Source: Bifidobacterium aerophilum (GTDB taxonomy: Bacteria > Actinomycetota > Actinomycetes > Actinomycetales > Bifidobacteriaceae). From it: a stretch of DNA of 35,211 bases. The translations under genes were made by a program, and so were the position numbers. Position 1 is the first letter of the stretch. The number at the start of each line of letters is the position of its first letter. Under the pieces are notes generated by a model that ran no database searches, was not told where the DNA came from, and saw only the letters and a program-made list of their open reading frames with translations. The stretch covers positions 1 to 35,211 of the forward strand of contig NZ_WHZW01000026.1 of the NCBI RefSeq assembly GCF_010667685.1, read 5' to 3'. Positions 24,656-33,686 of the stretch are shown in pieces.

Positions 24656-24687
24656 GGCCGTCAAGACAGCAAGTGAAAGTAGGACCA

Positions 24688-25809
24688 ATGAAAGTCGAAA
24701 TCGATTCCGCCGCGCTGGCGGACGCCGTGGCCTGGACCACCCGAGTCATCGAAGCCCGTCCCGCGAACCCGATCCTCGTTGGCATCCGTCTCGAAGCAAT
24801 CGACGGAACGCTGCAACTGTCCGCGTACAACTACAAGATTTCCGCGCGTCACCACATCGAAGCCGGTGTCGATGAGTCCGGAAGCGTTCTCGTGCTTGGC
24901 AAACTGCTCGCCGACATCACCAAGTCGCTGCCCGCGGAACGCACGTACCTGTCGACCGACGAGTCGACGCTGACCATCACGTCGGGCAAGTCGAAGTTCA
25001 CCCTGCAGCTCATGCCCGAAACCGAATACCCCGATATGCCTGTCGTTCCGGCGAAACTCGGCCAGGTCGACGCCCCGACCTTCATGCAGGCGGTGTCCCA
25101 GGCATGCGTCGCGGTGTCCCGTGAGGAGAACCGCCCGGTGCTCACCGGCGTGCGGATCCAGTTCTCGGGCGACAAGGTCGTCATGACCTCGACCGATCGT
25201 TTCCGTCTGTCGCGTGCGACGTTCACGTGGACCCCGCAGGATCCGAACACCGAAGCGGTCACGCTGGTTCGCGGATCGCTGCTGCGCGACATCGCCCGTT
25301 CGCTTGACGAACACCAGAACGTGGTGATCGATTTCGATCAGGACACCCCGTCGCTGCTCGGTTTCGAAAACGCCGGACGAGTTTCGACGTCGCAGCTGAT
25401 CGATGGCGAATTCCCGGCTACCGATCGCCTGTTCGCCGACGAATATCCGATCCAGGCGGTGATCGATCGCCAGCAGCTGATCGGCGCGATCAAGCGAGTC
25501 GCGCTGGTCGCCGAACGCAACGCTTCGATCCGCATGACCTTCTCCGGACAGGAACTGACACTGTCGGCCGGCGCGATCGACGAGGCCCAGGCGCAGGAAA
25601 CCATCGACGTCGATCTCGACGGCGACGACATCACGGTCGCGTTCAATCCGTCCTACCTGATCGAAGGTCTGTCCGCGATCACCGAACCGTTCGTGCGCAT
25701 GAAGATGACCACCGCGGTCCGCCCGGTCGAGTTCAATGGCCAGCAGGAAGCCGATTCTGACGAGTCGATGGACTACCGGTATCTGCTCGTTCCGGTGCGC
25801 TTCAACTGA
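24688..25809 (+). CDS. dnaN: DNA polymerase III sliding clamp (beta subunit)
   Basis: DnaN forms the dimeric ring that tethers DNA polymerase III and other enzymes to DNA. The 373-aa protein starts MKVEIDSAALADAVAWTTRV and contains three successive clamp folds. Recognisable segments are ENRPVLTGVRIQF in domain 2 and IDGEFPATDRLF, with a C-terminal YRYLLVPVRFN that closes domain 3. ATG 24688 follows AAGTAGGA; the frame is open further upstream through oriC but that part has no initiation signals. Length and ending are typical. It is followed by recF after a 102-bp gap. Confidence 0.97.
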   Translation: MKVEIDSAALADAVAWTTRVIEARPANPILVGIRLEAIDGTLQLSAYNYKISARHHIEAGVDESGSVLVLGKLLADITKSLPAERTYLSTDESTLTITSGKSKFTLQLMPETEYPDMPVVPAKLGQVDAPTFMQAVSQACVAVSREENRPVLTGVRIQFSGDKVVMTSTDRFRLSRATFTWTPQDPNTEAVTLVRGSLLRDIARSLDEHQNVVIDFDQDTPSLLGFENAGRVSTSQLIDGEFPATDRLFADEYPIQAVIDRQQLIGAIKRVALVAERNASIRMTFSGQELTLSAGAIDEAQAQETIDVDLDGDDITVAFNPSYLIEGLSAITEPFVRMKMTTAVRPVEFNGQQEADSDESMDYRYLLVPVRFN

Positions 25810-25835
25810 TTCGCGAATCCCGATAACCAATAATA

Positions 25836-25885
25836 TGGAAAACGCTTTCCAAAACCGGAGGCCCGGAAATGGAAAGCGTTTTCCA
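25836..25885. promoter_or_regulatory. Paired LacI-like palindromes between dnaN and recF
   Basis: TGGAAAACGCTTTCCA (25836-25851) and TGGAAAGCGTTTTCCA (25870-25885) are exact reverse complements of each other. Each is also nearly self-palindromic around a central CG, the form of LacI-family operators. Their centres are 34 bp apart. Together they can fold as a 16-bp stem with an 18-nt loop holding CCGG/CCGG. The pair lies 26 bp before the recF start and may repress, attenuate or terminate transcription. Confidence 0.6.
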
Positions 25886-25911
25886 AAAGATCGCCTAAGG
25901 AACACCGCCGC

Positions 25912-27216
25912 ATGTACGTTTCACGCCTCGCGCTTGACCACTTCCGCTCCTGGGAGCACGTCGTGGTCGACCTCGCGGCAGGCGTGAACATCCTGCAGGG
26001 CGCGAACGGACTCGGCAAGACCAACCTCGTCGAAGCGGTCGAGGTGCTGTCCACCGGTTCCAGCCACCGCACCTCCGGATCGTTGCCGCTCATCGAACGC
26101 GGGCATCCGTCCGCCACGATCCGCGCCAACGTCACGGCATCCTCCCCCGATGGAACCGGCGAAAACACCGACACCGCCGACGCCACGTCCTTCGAGACCA
26201 CCGCAGAACCGTCCACGACCACCTACGAGCTGACAGTCGCGGCGCGCGGCGCAAACCGCGCCCGCATCAACGGCGGCAAATCGACCTACATGCGCGAGGT
26301 GATCGGCGCCATCCCCAGCATCGCGTTCACTCCCGAGGACCAGCGCCTCGTGGCCGGCGATCCGGCAGCCCGACGTAACTTCCTCAACCAGGCCGGCGCG
26401 CTGCTCGTCAACGGCTACGTGGACAGGCTGCAGACGATCACGAAAATCGCCCGTCAGCGCACGGCCCTGCTCAAGCAGCTCGGCGACCGTCAGCCGGGCA
26501 ACGTCTCCGACGTCCCCTCCCCCGCCGACGCGGCGCTCAGCGGACTGGAGATCTGGACCGGCCAGTTCATCGACGTCGGCGTCGCGCTGACCCGCGACCG
26601 CGCGCATCTCGTCGACCTGCTGTCCGGCCCGTTCGCCGCGATCTATCGTGATCTGGCAGGCGAGAGCGAGAAGGCCGAACTCGTGTACGAACCGTCGTTC
26701 GACGAGATCTTCCTGTATCCCGATCCGTTGCCGCGCATCAGCGAACACTTCCAGCGCATCTACCCCGGCGAGGTGGCCCGCGGCCAGAACCTGATCGGAC
26801 CGCACCGTGACGACCTGTCCCTGCTACTGGACGGCATGCTGGCCCGCGAATTCGCATCGAACGGCGAGATGTGGACGATGGCGCTGGCGCTGAAGATGGC
26901 GTTGTACGAGGTGGTGGCCAAGGCCCGCGGAGTCAAGCCGGTCGTGATCCTCGACGACGTTTTCGCGCAGCTCGACGAATCGCGCCGTCGCCAGATCCTC
27001 GATTTCGCGTCGCGACAGGACCAGGTGCTCATCACCGTCGCCGCGGCCAGCGACATCCCAGACCTCGATGACGCGGCCCCGGACGCGCATGTCATCGACG
27101 TGGCCGCGCTCAAACGGGAACAGGACGCGTATCTGCATCCCGATCCGTCGATGTTCGGCACAGGCGCCCCGTCGGCATCCGTCGGATCGTCGGCATCCGT
27201 CGAGGCGACGGCATGA
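25912..27216 (+). CDS. recF: DNA replication and repair protein RecF
   Basis: RecF is an SMC-like ATPase that helps load RecA at single-strand gaps with RecO and RecR. The 434-aa protein has Walker A GANGLGKT (Lys36) after the usual MYVSRLALDHFRSWE start. A central IGPHRDDLSLLL motif is followed by an ABC-signature region (ASNGEMWTMALALKMA), and Walker B reads VVILDDVFAQLDESRR. An insertion rich in Thr, Ser and Asp (about 80-105) and an Ala/Ser tail make it longer than the usual 360-400 aa. ATG 25912 follows AAGGA. The end overlaps the next gene by ATGA. Confidence 0.96.
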   Translation: MYVSRLALDHFRSWEHVVVDLAAGVNILQGANGLGKTNLVEAVEVLSTGSSHRTSGSLPLIERGHPSATIRANVTASSPDGTGENTDTADATSFETTAEPSTTTYELTVAARGANRARINGGKSTYMREVIGAIPSIAFTPEDQRLVAGDPAARRNFLNQAGALLVNGYVDRLQTITKIARQRTALLKQLGDRQPGNVSDVPSPADAALSGLEIWTGQFIDVGVALTRDRAHLVDLLSGPFAAIYRDLAGESEKAELVYEPSFDEIFLYPDPLPRISEHFQRIYPGEVARGQNLIGPHRDDLSLLLDGMLAREFASNGEMWTMALALKMALYEVVAKARGVKPVVILDDVFAQLDESRRRQILDFASRQDQVLITVAAASDIPDLDDAAPDAHVIDVAALKREQDAYLHPDPSMFGTGAPSASVGSSASVEATA

Positions 27217-27704
27217 AACCGCCCGTCGAACGCACGCTGAGACTGGACGAGCGCAAACTGCCCGCCGAGGTGTTCGAGCGGCTGGCCGCACGCGGCGGCT
27301 ACGTGATGCGTGACCGCAAGGCGCGCGAGGAGAACAGCGAGAAGGCGTGGGAAAGCTTCGGCAAGCCCGGGCGCGACCCGGACACCTTCGCCAGCGTGCT
27401 CAACGGCATCGCAGCCGGAGGCCACTGGGTGCCGCAGCTCAAGCTCGCCCAGCTGCGCAACCACTGGGACCAGGTCGTCGGCCCCGGCATCGCGATGCAT
27501 TCGTCCGTGGCCGACTTCCGCGACGGCGTGCTCACGATCCGCACCGAATCGGCCGTCTGGGCCACGCAGCTGACCTACATGATCCCCCAGCTCACCGCCA
27601 CGATCCGCGAGCGGCTGTCCGGACTGGACATCCGCGAGATCCGCGTGACCGGCCCGGCCTCCGGATACCGTCGTGGCGGATACCGCGGCCGTCGCGGGTA
27701 CTGA
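27213..27704 (+). CDS. DciA-type DUF721 protein (probable replicative helicase loader/operator)
   Basis: The 163-aa protein contains a DUF721 domain (about 65-150) with LRNHWDQVVGPGIAMHS and LTIRTESAVWATQLTYM. A basic N-terminal region and an Arg/Gly/Tyr-rich tail (GYRRGGYRGRRGY) suggest nucleic-acid binding. DUF721 proteins named DciA interact with the replicative helicase in bacteria lacking DnaC or DnaI. This is family knowledge and fits the recF-gyrB context. The ATG overlaps the recF stop (ATGA), implying translational coupling. DciA function in this organism is inferred. Confidence 0.88.
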   Translation: MKPPVERTLRLDERKLPAEVFERLAARGGYVMRDRKAREENSEKAWESFGKPGRDPDTFASVLNGIAAGGHWVPQLKLAQLRNHWDQVVGPGIAMHSSVADFRDGVLTIRTESAVWATQLTYMIPQLTATIRERLSGLDIREIRVTGPASGYRRGGYRGRRGY

Positions 27705-27924
27705 GCGGGTACTGGGCGGTCGCCAGGCGGTCTCGGGCGCGCGCCGGTCATCCCCATGCTGGCGTCAATCCGCTGATTTTCGCCGCTGGGTCGGGTGTCG
27801 CCGTAGACGAGTAGACTTACCTACATAATGTGTAAACGGCTAGAAGAGCCCATTATTTGCGTTCTAGGGCATATAGCCCTTGCGAATGGCCTCTGAAGCG
27901 TGGGGAAACTCAGAAAGGAATCCT
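27705..27924. promoter_or_regulatory. dciA-gyrB intergenic region with palindromes
   Basis: No gene is seen here. AGGGC-ATATA-GCCCT (27866-27880) and an outer CTAGAA/TTCTAG pair (27840-27866) could form a leader hairpin about 45-80 bp before gyrB. A CATAAT (27824-27829) is a possible -10 box. The palindromes could relate to gyrase supercoiling control or attenuation; nothing is established. Confidence 0.4.
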
Positions 27925-30057
27925 GTGGCAGACGAAGCAGATTCGCTCGAAGGTTCCACTGAACAGAACATCACCGACCCGATCACCGACAAGCAGGCCG
28001 AACTCAACGCCGCGGCCGAGCAGATCAACAGTGACGAGCTCGTCGACGCGCAGCTCGACGACAGCATGTCCCCCGACCACTACGATGCGAGCGATCTGAA
28101 GGTCCTTGAAGGCCTTGAGGCCGTGCGCATCCGTCCGGGCATGTACATCGGCTCCACCGGCCCGCGCGGCCTGCACCATCTGGTGTACGAGATCGTCGAC
28201 AACTCCGTCGACGAGGCGCTCGCCGGCTACGCGACGCACATCGAGGTCACGATCCTGCCGGACAACGGCATCCGCGTCGTCGACGACGGCCGAGGCATCC
28301 CGGTCGACGAGGTGCCCGGCGAAGGCGTTTCCGGCGTCGAGACGGTCATGACCAAGCTGCACGCCGGCGGCAAGTTCGGCGGCGGCGGATACGCGGTCTC
28401 CGGCGGCCTGCACGGCGTCGGCATCTCCGTCGTCAACGCGCTGTCCACGCGCGTCGACATCGAGGTGCGCCGCCAGGGCTTCCACTGGACGCAGACGTAC
28501 ATCAACCAGCATCCGACCGCGCGGCTCAAGCAGGGCGAGCCGATGGCCGAAGGCGAGTCCACCGGCACGTCCGTCACGTTCTGGCCGGACGGCAAGATCT
28601 TCGAGACGACCGTCTACGACTTCGAGACGCTGCGCGCCCGCTTCCAGCAGATGGCGTTCCTCAACAAGGGCCTCAAGATCAGCTTGACGGACCTGCGTGA
28701 GCCGGACATGGCCGGCGACGAGGTCGCAGGCCAGGACGACGCCGAGCCGAAGCACCAGAGCGTCACGTACCAGTACGCGAACGGCATCAAGGACTACGTC
28801 GACTATCTCGTCAAGTCCCGCAAGGCGACGCCGGTCGAGGACGACGTGATCGACTTCGAGGCCGAGGATCTGAAGATCGGCATCTCCGCCGAGATCGCGA
28901 TGCAGTGGACGACCGCGTACTCCGAGGCCGTCCACACGTTCGCGAACACGATCTCCACGACCGAGGGCGGCACCCACGAGGAAGGCTTCCGCGCGGCGCT
29001 CACCAGCCTCGTGAACCGTTACGCCCGCGAGAAGAACATCCTCAAGGACAAGGACGACAACCTCTCCGGCGACGACGTGCGCGAGGGCCTGACGGCCGTG
29101 ATCTCCGTCAAGCTCACCACCCCGCAGTTCGAAGGCCAGACCAAGACCAAGCTCGGCAACTCCGAGGCGAAGACCTTCGTGCAACGCGTGATGACCGACA
29201 AGCTCGGCGACTGGTTCGACTCGCATCCGAGCGAGGCCAAGAACATCATCCAGAAGGCTATCGAGGCGTCCCGCGCGCGCATCGCCGCCAAGAAGGCGCG
29301 CGAGAACACGCGCCGCAAGTCGATCTTCGAGTCGGCCGGCATGCCCGACAAGCTCAAGGACTGCCAGTCCAACAACCCCGAAGAGTGCGAGCTGTTCATC
29401 GTCGAGGGCGATTCGGCAGGCGGCTCCGCGATCCAGGGTCGCAACCCGGAGACGCAGGCGATCCTGCCGCTGCGAGGCAAGATCCTCAACACCGAGCGCG
29501 CGTCCATCGACCGCATGATGAAGTCCGACACGATCGAGTCGCTCATCACGGCCGTCGGCGGCGGCTACGGCGAGGACTTCGACGTGAGCAAGGTGCGTTA
29601 CCACAAGGTCATCATCATGGCCGATGCCGATGTCGACGGCGCGCACATCGCCACGCTGAACCTCACGCTGTTCTTCCGCTACATGCGCCCGATGATCACC
29701 GCCGGCTACGTGTACGTGGCCATGCCGCCGCTGTACCGCCTCAAGTGGACGCGCGGCGACCACGACTTCGTGTACACCGACCGCGAGCGTGACGAGAAGC
29801 TCGCCGAGGGCAAGGCGGCCGGACGCCAGCTGCCCAAGGGCGAGGGCATCCAGCGCTACAAGGGTCTGGGCGAGATGACGTACCAGGAGCTGTGGGAGAC
29901 CACCATGGACCCGGAGCGACGCATCCTCAAGCAGATCCACATCGAGGACGCGGCGGCCGCGGACGAGACGTTCTCCATGCTCATGGGCGACGACGTGGAA
30001 CCGCGCAGGCTCTTCATCCAGCGCAACGCGAAGGACGTGCGCTTCATCGACGCCTAG
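27925..30057 (+). CDS. gyrB: DNA gyrase subunit B
   Basis: GyrB is the ATPase subunit that powers negative supercoiling by GyrA2B2. The 710-aa protein has an N-terminal GHKL ATPase domain with [23 protein letters not shown] and [17 protein letters not shown] transducer domain and a Toprim domain with EGDSAGG (494-500) and DADVDG (567-572) follow, then the C-terminal [15 protein letters not shown] tail. A disordered acidic N-terminal extension of about 55 residues is present. GTG 27925 is chosen because AAAGGA lies five bases upstream; the frame continues to 27880 without initiation signals. gyrA follows, separated by a repeat-bearing 231-bp gap. Confidence 0.97.
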   Translation: MADEADSLEGSTEQNITDPITDKQAELNAAAEQINSDELVDAQLDDSMSPDHYDASDLKVLEGLEAVRIRPGMYIGSTGPRGLHHLVYEIVDNSVDEALAGYATHIEVTILPDNGIRVVDDGRGIPVDEVPGEGVSGVETVMTKLHAGGKFGGGGYAVSGGLHGVGISVVNALSTRVDIEVRRQGFHWTQTYINQHPTARLKQGEPMAEGESTGTSVTFWPDGKIFETTVYDFETLRARFQQMAFLNKGLKISLTDLREPDMAGDEVAGQDDAEPKHQSVTYQYANGIKDYVDYLVKSRKATPVEDDVIDFEAEDLKIGISAEIAMQWTTAYSEAVHTFANTISTTEGGTHEEGFRAALTSLVNRYAREKNILKDKDDNLSGDDVREGLTAVISVKLTTPQFEGQTKTKLGNSEAKTFVQRVMTDKLGDWFDSHPSEAKNIIQKAIEASRARIAAKKARENTRRKSIFESAGMPDKLKDCQSNNPEECELFIVEGDSAGGSAIQGRNPETQAILPLRGKILNTERASIDRMMKSDTIESLITAVGGGYGEDFDVSKVRYHKVIIMADADVDGAHIATLNLTLFFRYMRPMITAGYVYVAMPPLYRLKWTRGDHDFVYTDRERDEKLAEGKAAGRQLPKGEGIQRYKGLGEMTYQELWETTMDPERRILKQIHIEDAAAADETFSMLMGDDVEPRRLFIQRNAKDVRFIDA

Positions 30058-30069
30058 GCGGCGATGAAG
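30042..30069. promoter_or_regulatory. Hairpin over the gyrB stop codon
   Basis: CTTCATCG (30042-30049) pairs with CGATGAAG (30062-30069), and the interior contains the perfect palindrome CGCCTAGGCG (30051-30060) that includes the TAG stop. There is no T-run, so it is more likely an mRNA 3' stabiliser or incidental. Confidence 0.5.
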
Positions 30070-30099
30070 AGACGGCACAGCATTGATGCGTGATCCTTC

Positions 30100-30149
30100 C
30101 TTGCTCCCCCTGACAGGGGGAGCTGGCCGACGAAGTCGGGCTGAGGGGG
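30100..30149. repeat. Dispersed CTCCCCC repeat, copy 3a (inverted relative to 3b)
   Basis: The copy runs CTTGCTCCCCCTGACAGGGG into GAGCTG...CTGAGGGGG. Its reverse complement closely matches 30179-30225, so the two copies stand head to head with a 29-bp spacer between gyrB and gyrA. Confidence 0.85.
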
Positions 30150-30178
30150 CTGCACCCCTCGACGCAAACACGCTTTGA

Positions 30179-30225
30179 CCCCCTCAGTCAGCTTCGCTGA
30201 CAGCTCCCCTGCCAGGGGGAGCAAG
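30179..30225. repeat. Dispersed CTCCCCC repeat, copy 3b
   Basis: The copy begins CCCCCTCAGTCAGCTTCGCT and ends GCCAGGGGGAGCAAG. It is the best match to copy 1 at 4893-4938. Its mini-hairpins are TCAGC/GCTGA and CTCCCCTGCCAGGGGGAG. Confidence 0.85.
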
Positions 30226-30288
30226 AAACCGGGATGCTGACCGCTCCTTTACGGGAGCAAAACACTGAGAACACAAAGGAACCAATAA

Positions 30289-32955
30289 GTGGCAGACGAA
30301 AACAGCACCGGCGGCAACGACCTGCCGGAGCAGAACGACGAGCGGGCCGAGCGCTCGCTCGAGCCCACGAGCCCGCAGGCCAGCGAGAACCTGGTCCTCG
30401 ACGAGCACCGCGTGGCCCACACCGACATCCAGAAGGAGATGCGCCAGTCCTACCTCGACTACGCGATCTCCGTCATCGTCGAACGCGCCCTGCCGGACGT
30501 GCGTGACGGCATGAAGCCGGTCCACCGCCGCATCGTGTACGCGATGTACGACGGCGGCTACCGCCCGGACCGCGGCTACTCCAAGTGCGCCCGCCCGGTC
30601 GCCGACGTCATGGGCAACTACCACCCGCACGGCGACGCGGCGATCTACGACACCCTCGTGCGCATGGCCCAGCCGTGGTCGATGCGCTACACGCTCGTCG
30701 ACGGCCAAGGCAACTTCGGTTCGGCCGGTGACGATCCGCCGGCGGCCATGCGTTACACCGAGTGCCGCATGATGCCGCTCGCGATGGAGATGGTCCGCGA
30801 CATCGACAAGGACACCGTCGACTTCGTGCCGAACTACGACGGCCGCACGCAGGAGCCGACCGTGCTGCCCGCGCGCTTCCCGAACCTGCTCGCGAACGGT
30901 TCCTCGGGCATCGCCGTCGGCATGGCGACCAACATTCCGCCGCACAACATGCGCGAGCTGGCCACCGCCGTCCACTGGACGCTCGACCATCCCGAAGCCT
31001 CCCGCGAGGAGCTGCTGGACGCGCTCATCGGCATCATCAAGGGACCTGACTTCCCCACCGGCGCGACGATCCTCGGCCACAAGGGCATCGAACAGGCGTA
31101 CCGCACCGGCCGTGGCCTGATCACCATGCGCGCGGTCGTCAACACCGAGGAAATCAAGGGCCGCATGTGCCTCGTGGTCACCGAGCTGCCGTACCAGGTC
31201 AACCCGGACCGTCTGGCCGCGTCCATCCGCGAAGGCGTGCGCGACGGCAAGATCCAGGGCATCGCCGACATGCGCGACGAGACGTCCGGCCGCACCGGCC
31301 AGCGCCTCGTGCTCGTGCTCAAGCGCGACGCCGTGCCGAAGGTCGTGCTCAACAACCTGTACAAGCACTCGCAGCTGCAGCAGACGTTCGGCGCGAACAT
31401 GCTCGCGCTGGTCGACGGCGTGCCGCGCACGCTCAGCCTCGACGCGTTCATCCGCCACTGGGTGAACCACCAGCTCGAAGTCATCGAACGCCGCACCCGG
31501 TACCTCAAGCGCGAGGCCGAGGAACGCGACCACATCCTGCAGGGCCTCCTGAAGGCCATGGACGCGATCGACGAGGTCATCAAGCTGATCCGTTCCAGCC
31601 AGGGCCGTGAGGACGCCCGTCCGAAGCTGATGGACTTCCTCGACATCGACCAGGTGCAGGCCGACGCGATCCTGTCGATGCAGCTCGTGCGCCTCGCCAA
31701 CATGGAGCGCCAGAAGATCATCGACGAGCATGAGGAACTCATGCGCAAGATCGCCGACTACAACGACATCCTCGCCAAGCCGGAACGCCAGCGCAAGATC
31801 GTCGGCGACGAGCTCGACGAAATCGTCGCCAAGTACGGCGACGAACGCCGCACGAAGATCCTGCCGTACTCCGGCGAGATGAACGTCGAGGACCTGATCG
31901 CCGAGGAGAACGTGGTCGTCACGGTCACGCACTCCGGCTTCATCAAGCGCACCAAGGCCGACGAATACCGCGCACAGCACCGCGGCGGCAAGGGCATCAA
32001 GGGCGCCAAGCTACGCGAGGACGACGTGGTGGACCACTTCTTCCTCACGTCCACGCACAACTGGCTGCTGTTCTTCACGAACAAGGGCCGCGTGTACCGC
32101 ATCAAGGCGTACGAGCTGCCCGAAGGCTCGCGCGACTCCAAGGGCCAGCATGTGGCGAACCTGCTGCAGTTCGGCCCCGACGAGACGATCCAGACCGTGC
32201 TGTCGATCCCGAACTACGAGGTCGCCAAGTACCTGGTGCTCGCGACCCGTTCCGGCAAGGTCAAGAAGACCGCGCTCGCCGAGTACGATTCGCCGCGTCA
32301 GGGCGGTCTGATCGCCGTGCGTCTGATCGAGGACGAGAACGGCGAGACCGCCGACGAGCTGGTCGGAGCCGCGCTGTGCAACGCGGAGGACGACATCATC
32401 CTCGTCTCGCGTCTCGGCATGAGCCTCAAGTTCGCGGCCGACGACGACCAGCTGCGTCCGATGGGCCGCCAGACCGCCGGCGTGCAGGGCATGAAGTTCC
32501 GTGACGGCGACAGCCTGCTCGCGATGGACGTCGTGCCGGCCGACACCGACAAGGACCTGCTCGTGGTCACCAGCGAAGGCTTCGCCAAGCGCACGGCGAT
32601 TTCCGAGTACCGTCTGCAGGGCCGTAACGGCTTCGGCGTCAAGGCCGTGCAGCTCGCGGAAGGCCGCGGCTCGCTCGTCGGCGCGGTGATCGTGTCCGAG
32701 GACGACCAGGTGCTTGCGATCATGAAGTCCGGCAAGGTAATCCGCTCCGACGTGGCCGAGGTCAACCGCACCGGCCGCAATACGCAGGGCGTGACGCTGG
32801 CCAAGCCGGACAAGGGCGACGAGATCATCTCCATCGCGCGCAACGAGGAGAAGGACGACGACGAGGACGACTCGGCCGAGGTTTCGGAGGTCTCCTCCGA
32901 GGCGCCCGCGACGGGCGAAACCACCGCGGAAGAGTCCGAGACCAACGAGCAGTAG
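30289..32955 (+). CDS. gyrA: DNA gyrase subunit A
   Basis: GyrA makes and seals the double-strand break during gyrase supercoiling. The 888-aa protein has the winged-helix/breakage-reunion core with catalytic Tyr156 in [10 protein letters not shown]. The quinolone region reads [13 protein letters not shown], with Ala117 where E. coli has Ser83 and Asp121 where it has Asp87. A coiled-coil tower and DNA gate follow, then the six-bladed pinwheel C-terminal domain with the GyrA-box [13 protein letters not shown] sequence ([11 protein letters not shown]). An acidic tail (about 850-888) ends the protein. A 34-residue N-terminal extension relative to E. coli is acidic and probably disordered. GTG 30289 follows AAAGGA with an 8-nt spacer. 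Confidence 0.97.
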   Translation: MADENSTGGNDLPEQNDERAERSLEPTSPQASENLVLDEHRVAHTDIQKEMRQSYLDYAISVIVERALPDVRDGMKPVHRRIVYAMYDGGYRPDRGYSKCARPVADVMGNYHPHGDAAIYDTLVRMAQPWSMRYTLVDGQGNFGSAGDDPPAAMRYTECRMMPLAMEMVRDIDKDTVDFVPNYDGRTQEPTVLPARFPNLLANGSSGIAVGMATNIPPHNMRELATAVHWTLDHPEASREELLDALIGIIKGPDFPTGATILGHKGIEQAYRTGRGLITMRAVVNTEEIKGRMCLVVTELPYQVNPDRLAASIREGVRDGKIQGIADMRDETSGRTGQRLVLVLKRDAVPKVVLNNLYKHSQLQQTFGANMLALVDGVPRTLSLDAFIRHWVNHQLEVIERRTRYLKREAEERDHILQGLLKAMDAIDEVIKLIRSSQGREDARPKLMDFLDIDQVQADAILSMQLVRLANMERQKIIDEHEELMRKIADYNDILAKPERQRKIVGDELDEIVAKYGDERRTKILPYSGEMNVEDLIAEENVVVTVTHSGFIKRTKADEYRAQHRGGKGIKGAKLREDDVVDHFFLTSTHNWLLFFTNKGRVYRIKAYELPEGSRDSKGQHVANLLQFGPDETIQTVLSIPNYEVAKYLVLATRSGKVKKTALAEYDSPRQGGLIAVRLIEDENGETADELVGAALCNAEDDIILVSRLGMSLKFAADDDQLRPMGRQTAGVQGMKFRDGDSLLAMDVVPADTDKDLLVVTSEGFAKRTAISEYRLQGRNGFGVKAVQLAEGRGSLVGAVIVSEDDQVLAIMKSGKVIRSDVAEVNRTGRNTQGVTLAKPDKGDEIISIARNEEKDDDEDDSAEVSEVSSEAPATGETTAEESETNEQ

Positions 32956-32964
32956 CCGTCTGCT

Positions 32965-32979
32965 GAGACTGATAGTCTC
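32965..32979. promoter_or_regulatory. Small hairpin between gyrA and the DUF3566 gene
   Basis: GAGACT-GAT-AGTCTC forms a perfect 6-bp stem ten bases after the gyrA stop. It has no T-run, so read-through to the next gene is likely. Confidence 0.5.
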
Positions 32980-33011
32980 GCATAAAGCAACAGCTCAGAC
33001 AAGGAGCAACG

Positions 33012-33584
33012 ATGAGCGAGAATCCTGAAGAGGGCGACGTGATCCAGCCCGCCGGCTTCGCCCCCGAGACCGCCGGCGAGGCCCCGGCGTCCCAGCCGGC
33101 CGAATCGCACGAGCACATCGGCCGCGTGGCCCGTTCCGTCGTCGGCGAATCCGGCGCTGCCGCGGCGCCGGCCTCGGTTCCTCCGACGTCCCGTCCGAAC
33201 AAGAAGAAGCGTGGCACGCCGCGTGCCCGCCGCATGAACCTGTCGGTCACCCACGTGAGCGCATGGTCCGCGGCCAAGGTGTCGTTCCTGCTGGGCATCG
33301 CCGGCGGCATCATCCAGATCGTCGCCGTGCTGATCGTGTGGCTGCTGCTCAACGCGGTCGGCGTGTTCGAGCAGATCACCACGATCGTCAAGTCCACCGG
33401 TCTGGACACCGGCAGCTTCGATCTGGCCAGCATCATCAGTCTGCCGACGGTGCTGAGCGCCACCACGATCTTCTCGATCGTCGAGGTCGTGATCTTCACG
33501 CTGCTCGTGACGATTCTCACGCTGCTGTACAACGTGGTCACCGCGCTCGTCGGCGGCGTGCACGTCACCCTCGGCGACGACTGA
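33012..33584 (+). CDS. DUF3566 membrane protein
   Basis: The 190-aa product has a Pro/Ala/Glu-rich, probably disordered N-terminus with a basic patch (RPNKKKRGTPRARR). Two membrane helices follow, about 91-116 and 155-178, joined by an external loop of about 35 residues. The segment MNLSVTHVSAWSAAKVSFLLGIA starts the DUF3566 domain. This family sits directly behind gyrA in many actinobacteria and its function is not established. ATG 33012 has AAGGAG six bases upstream. A terminator follows, so it closes the dnaA-gyrA arm. Confidence 0.85.
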   Translation: MSENPEEGDVIQPAGFAPETAGEAPASQPAESHEHIGRVARSVVGESGAAAAPASVPPTSRPNKKKRGTPRARRMNLSVTHVSAWSAAKVSFLLGIAGGIIQIVAVLIVWLLLNAVGVFEQITTIVKSTGLDTGSFDLASIISLPTVLSATTIFSIVEVVIFTLLVTILTLLYNVVTALVGGVHVTLGDD

Positions 33585-33632
33585 TCCGGGCCGACTGATC
33601 GGCTTTCGGCCAATCGGCCATCCGGCGTATGC

Positions 33633-33667
33633 AAGTGGCTCCCCTCCATTCGGATGGGGAGCCACTT
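33633..33667. terminator. Terminator between the DUF3566 gene and the convergent ATPase gene
   Basis: AAGTGGCTCCCC (33633-33644) pairs with GGGGAGCCACTT (33656-33667). The inner loop contains TCC-ATTC-GGA, and A- and T-containing ends allow use in both directions. Confidence 0.82.
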
Positions 33668-33686
33668 TGTCGTATAAGGGGTTCGG

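Noticed and set aside
24391..24687. Extended dnaN reading frame through oriC
   Set aside because: It translates DnaA boxes; the family N-terminus MKVEIDS begins at 24688 with a ribosome binding site.
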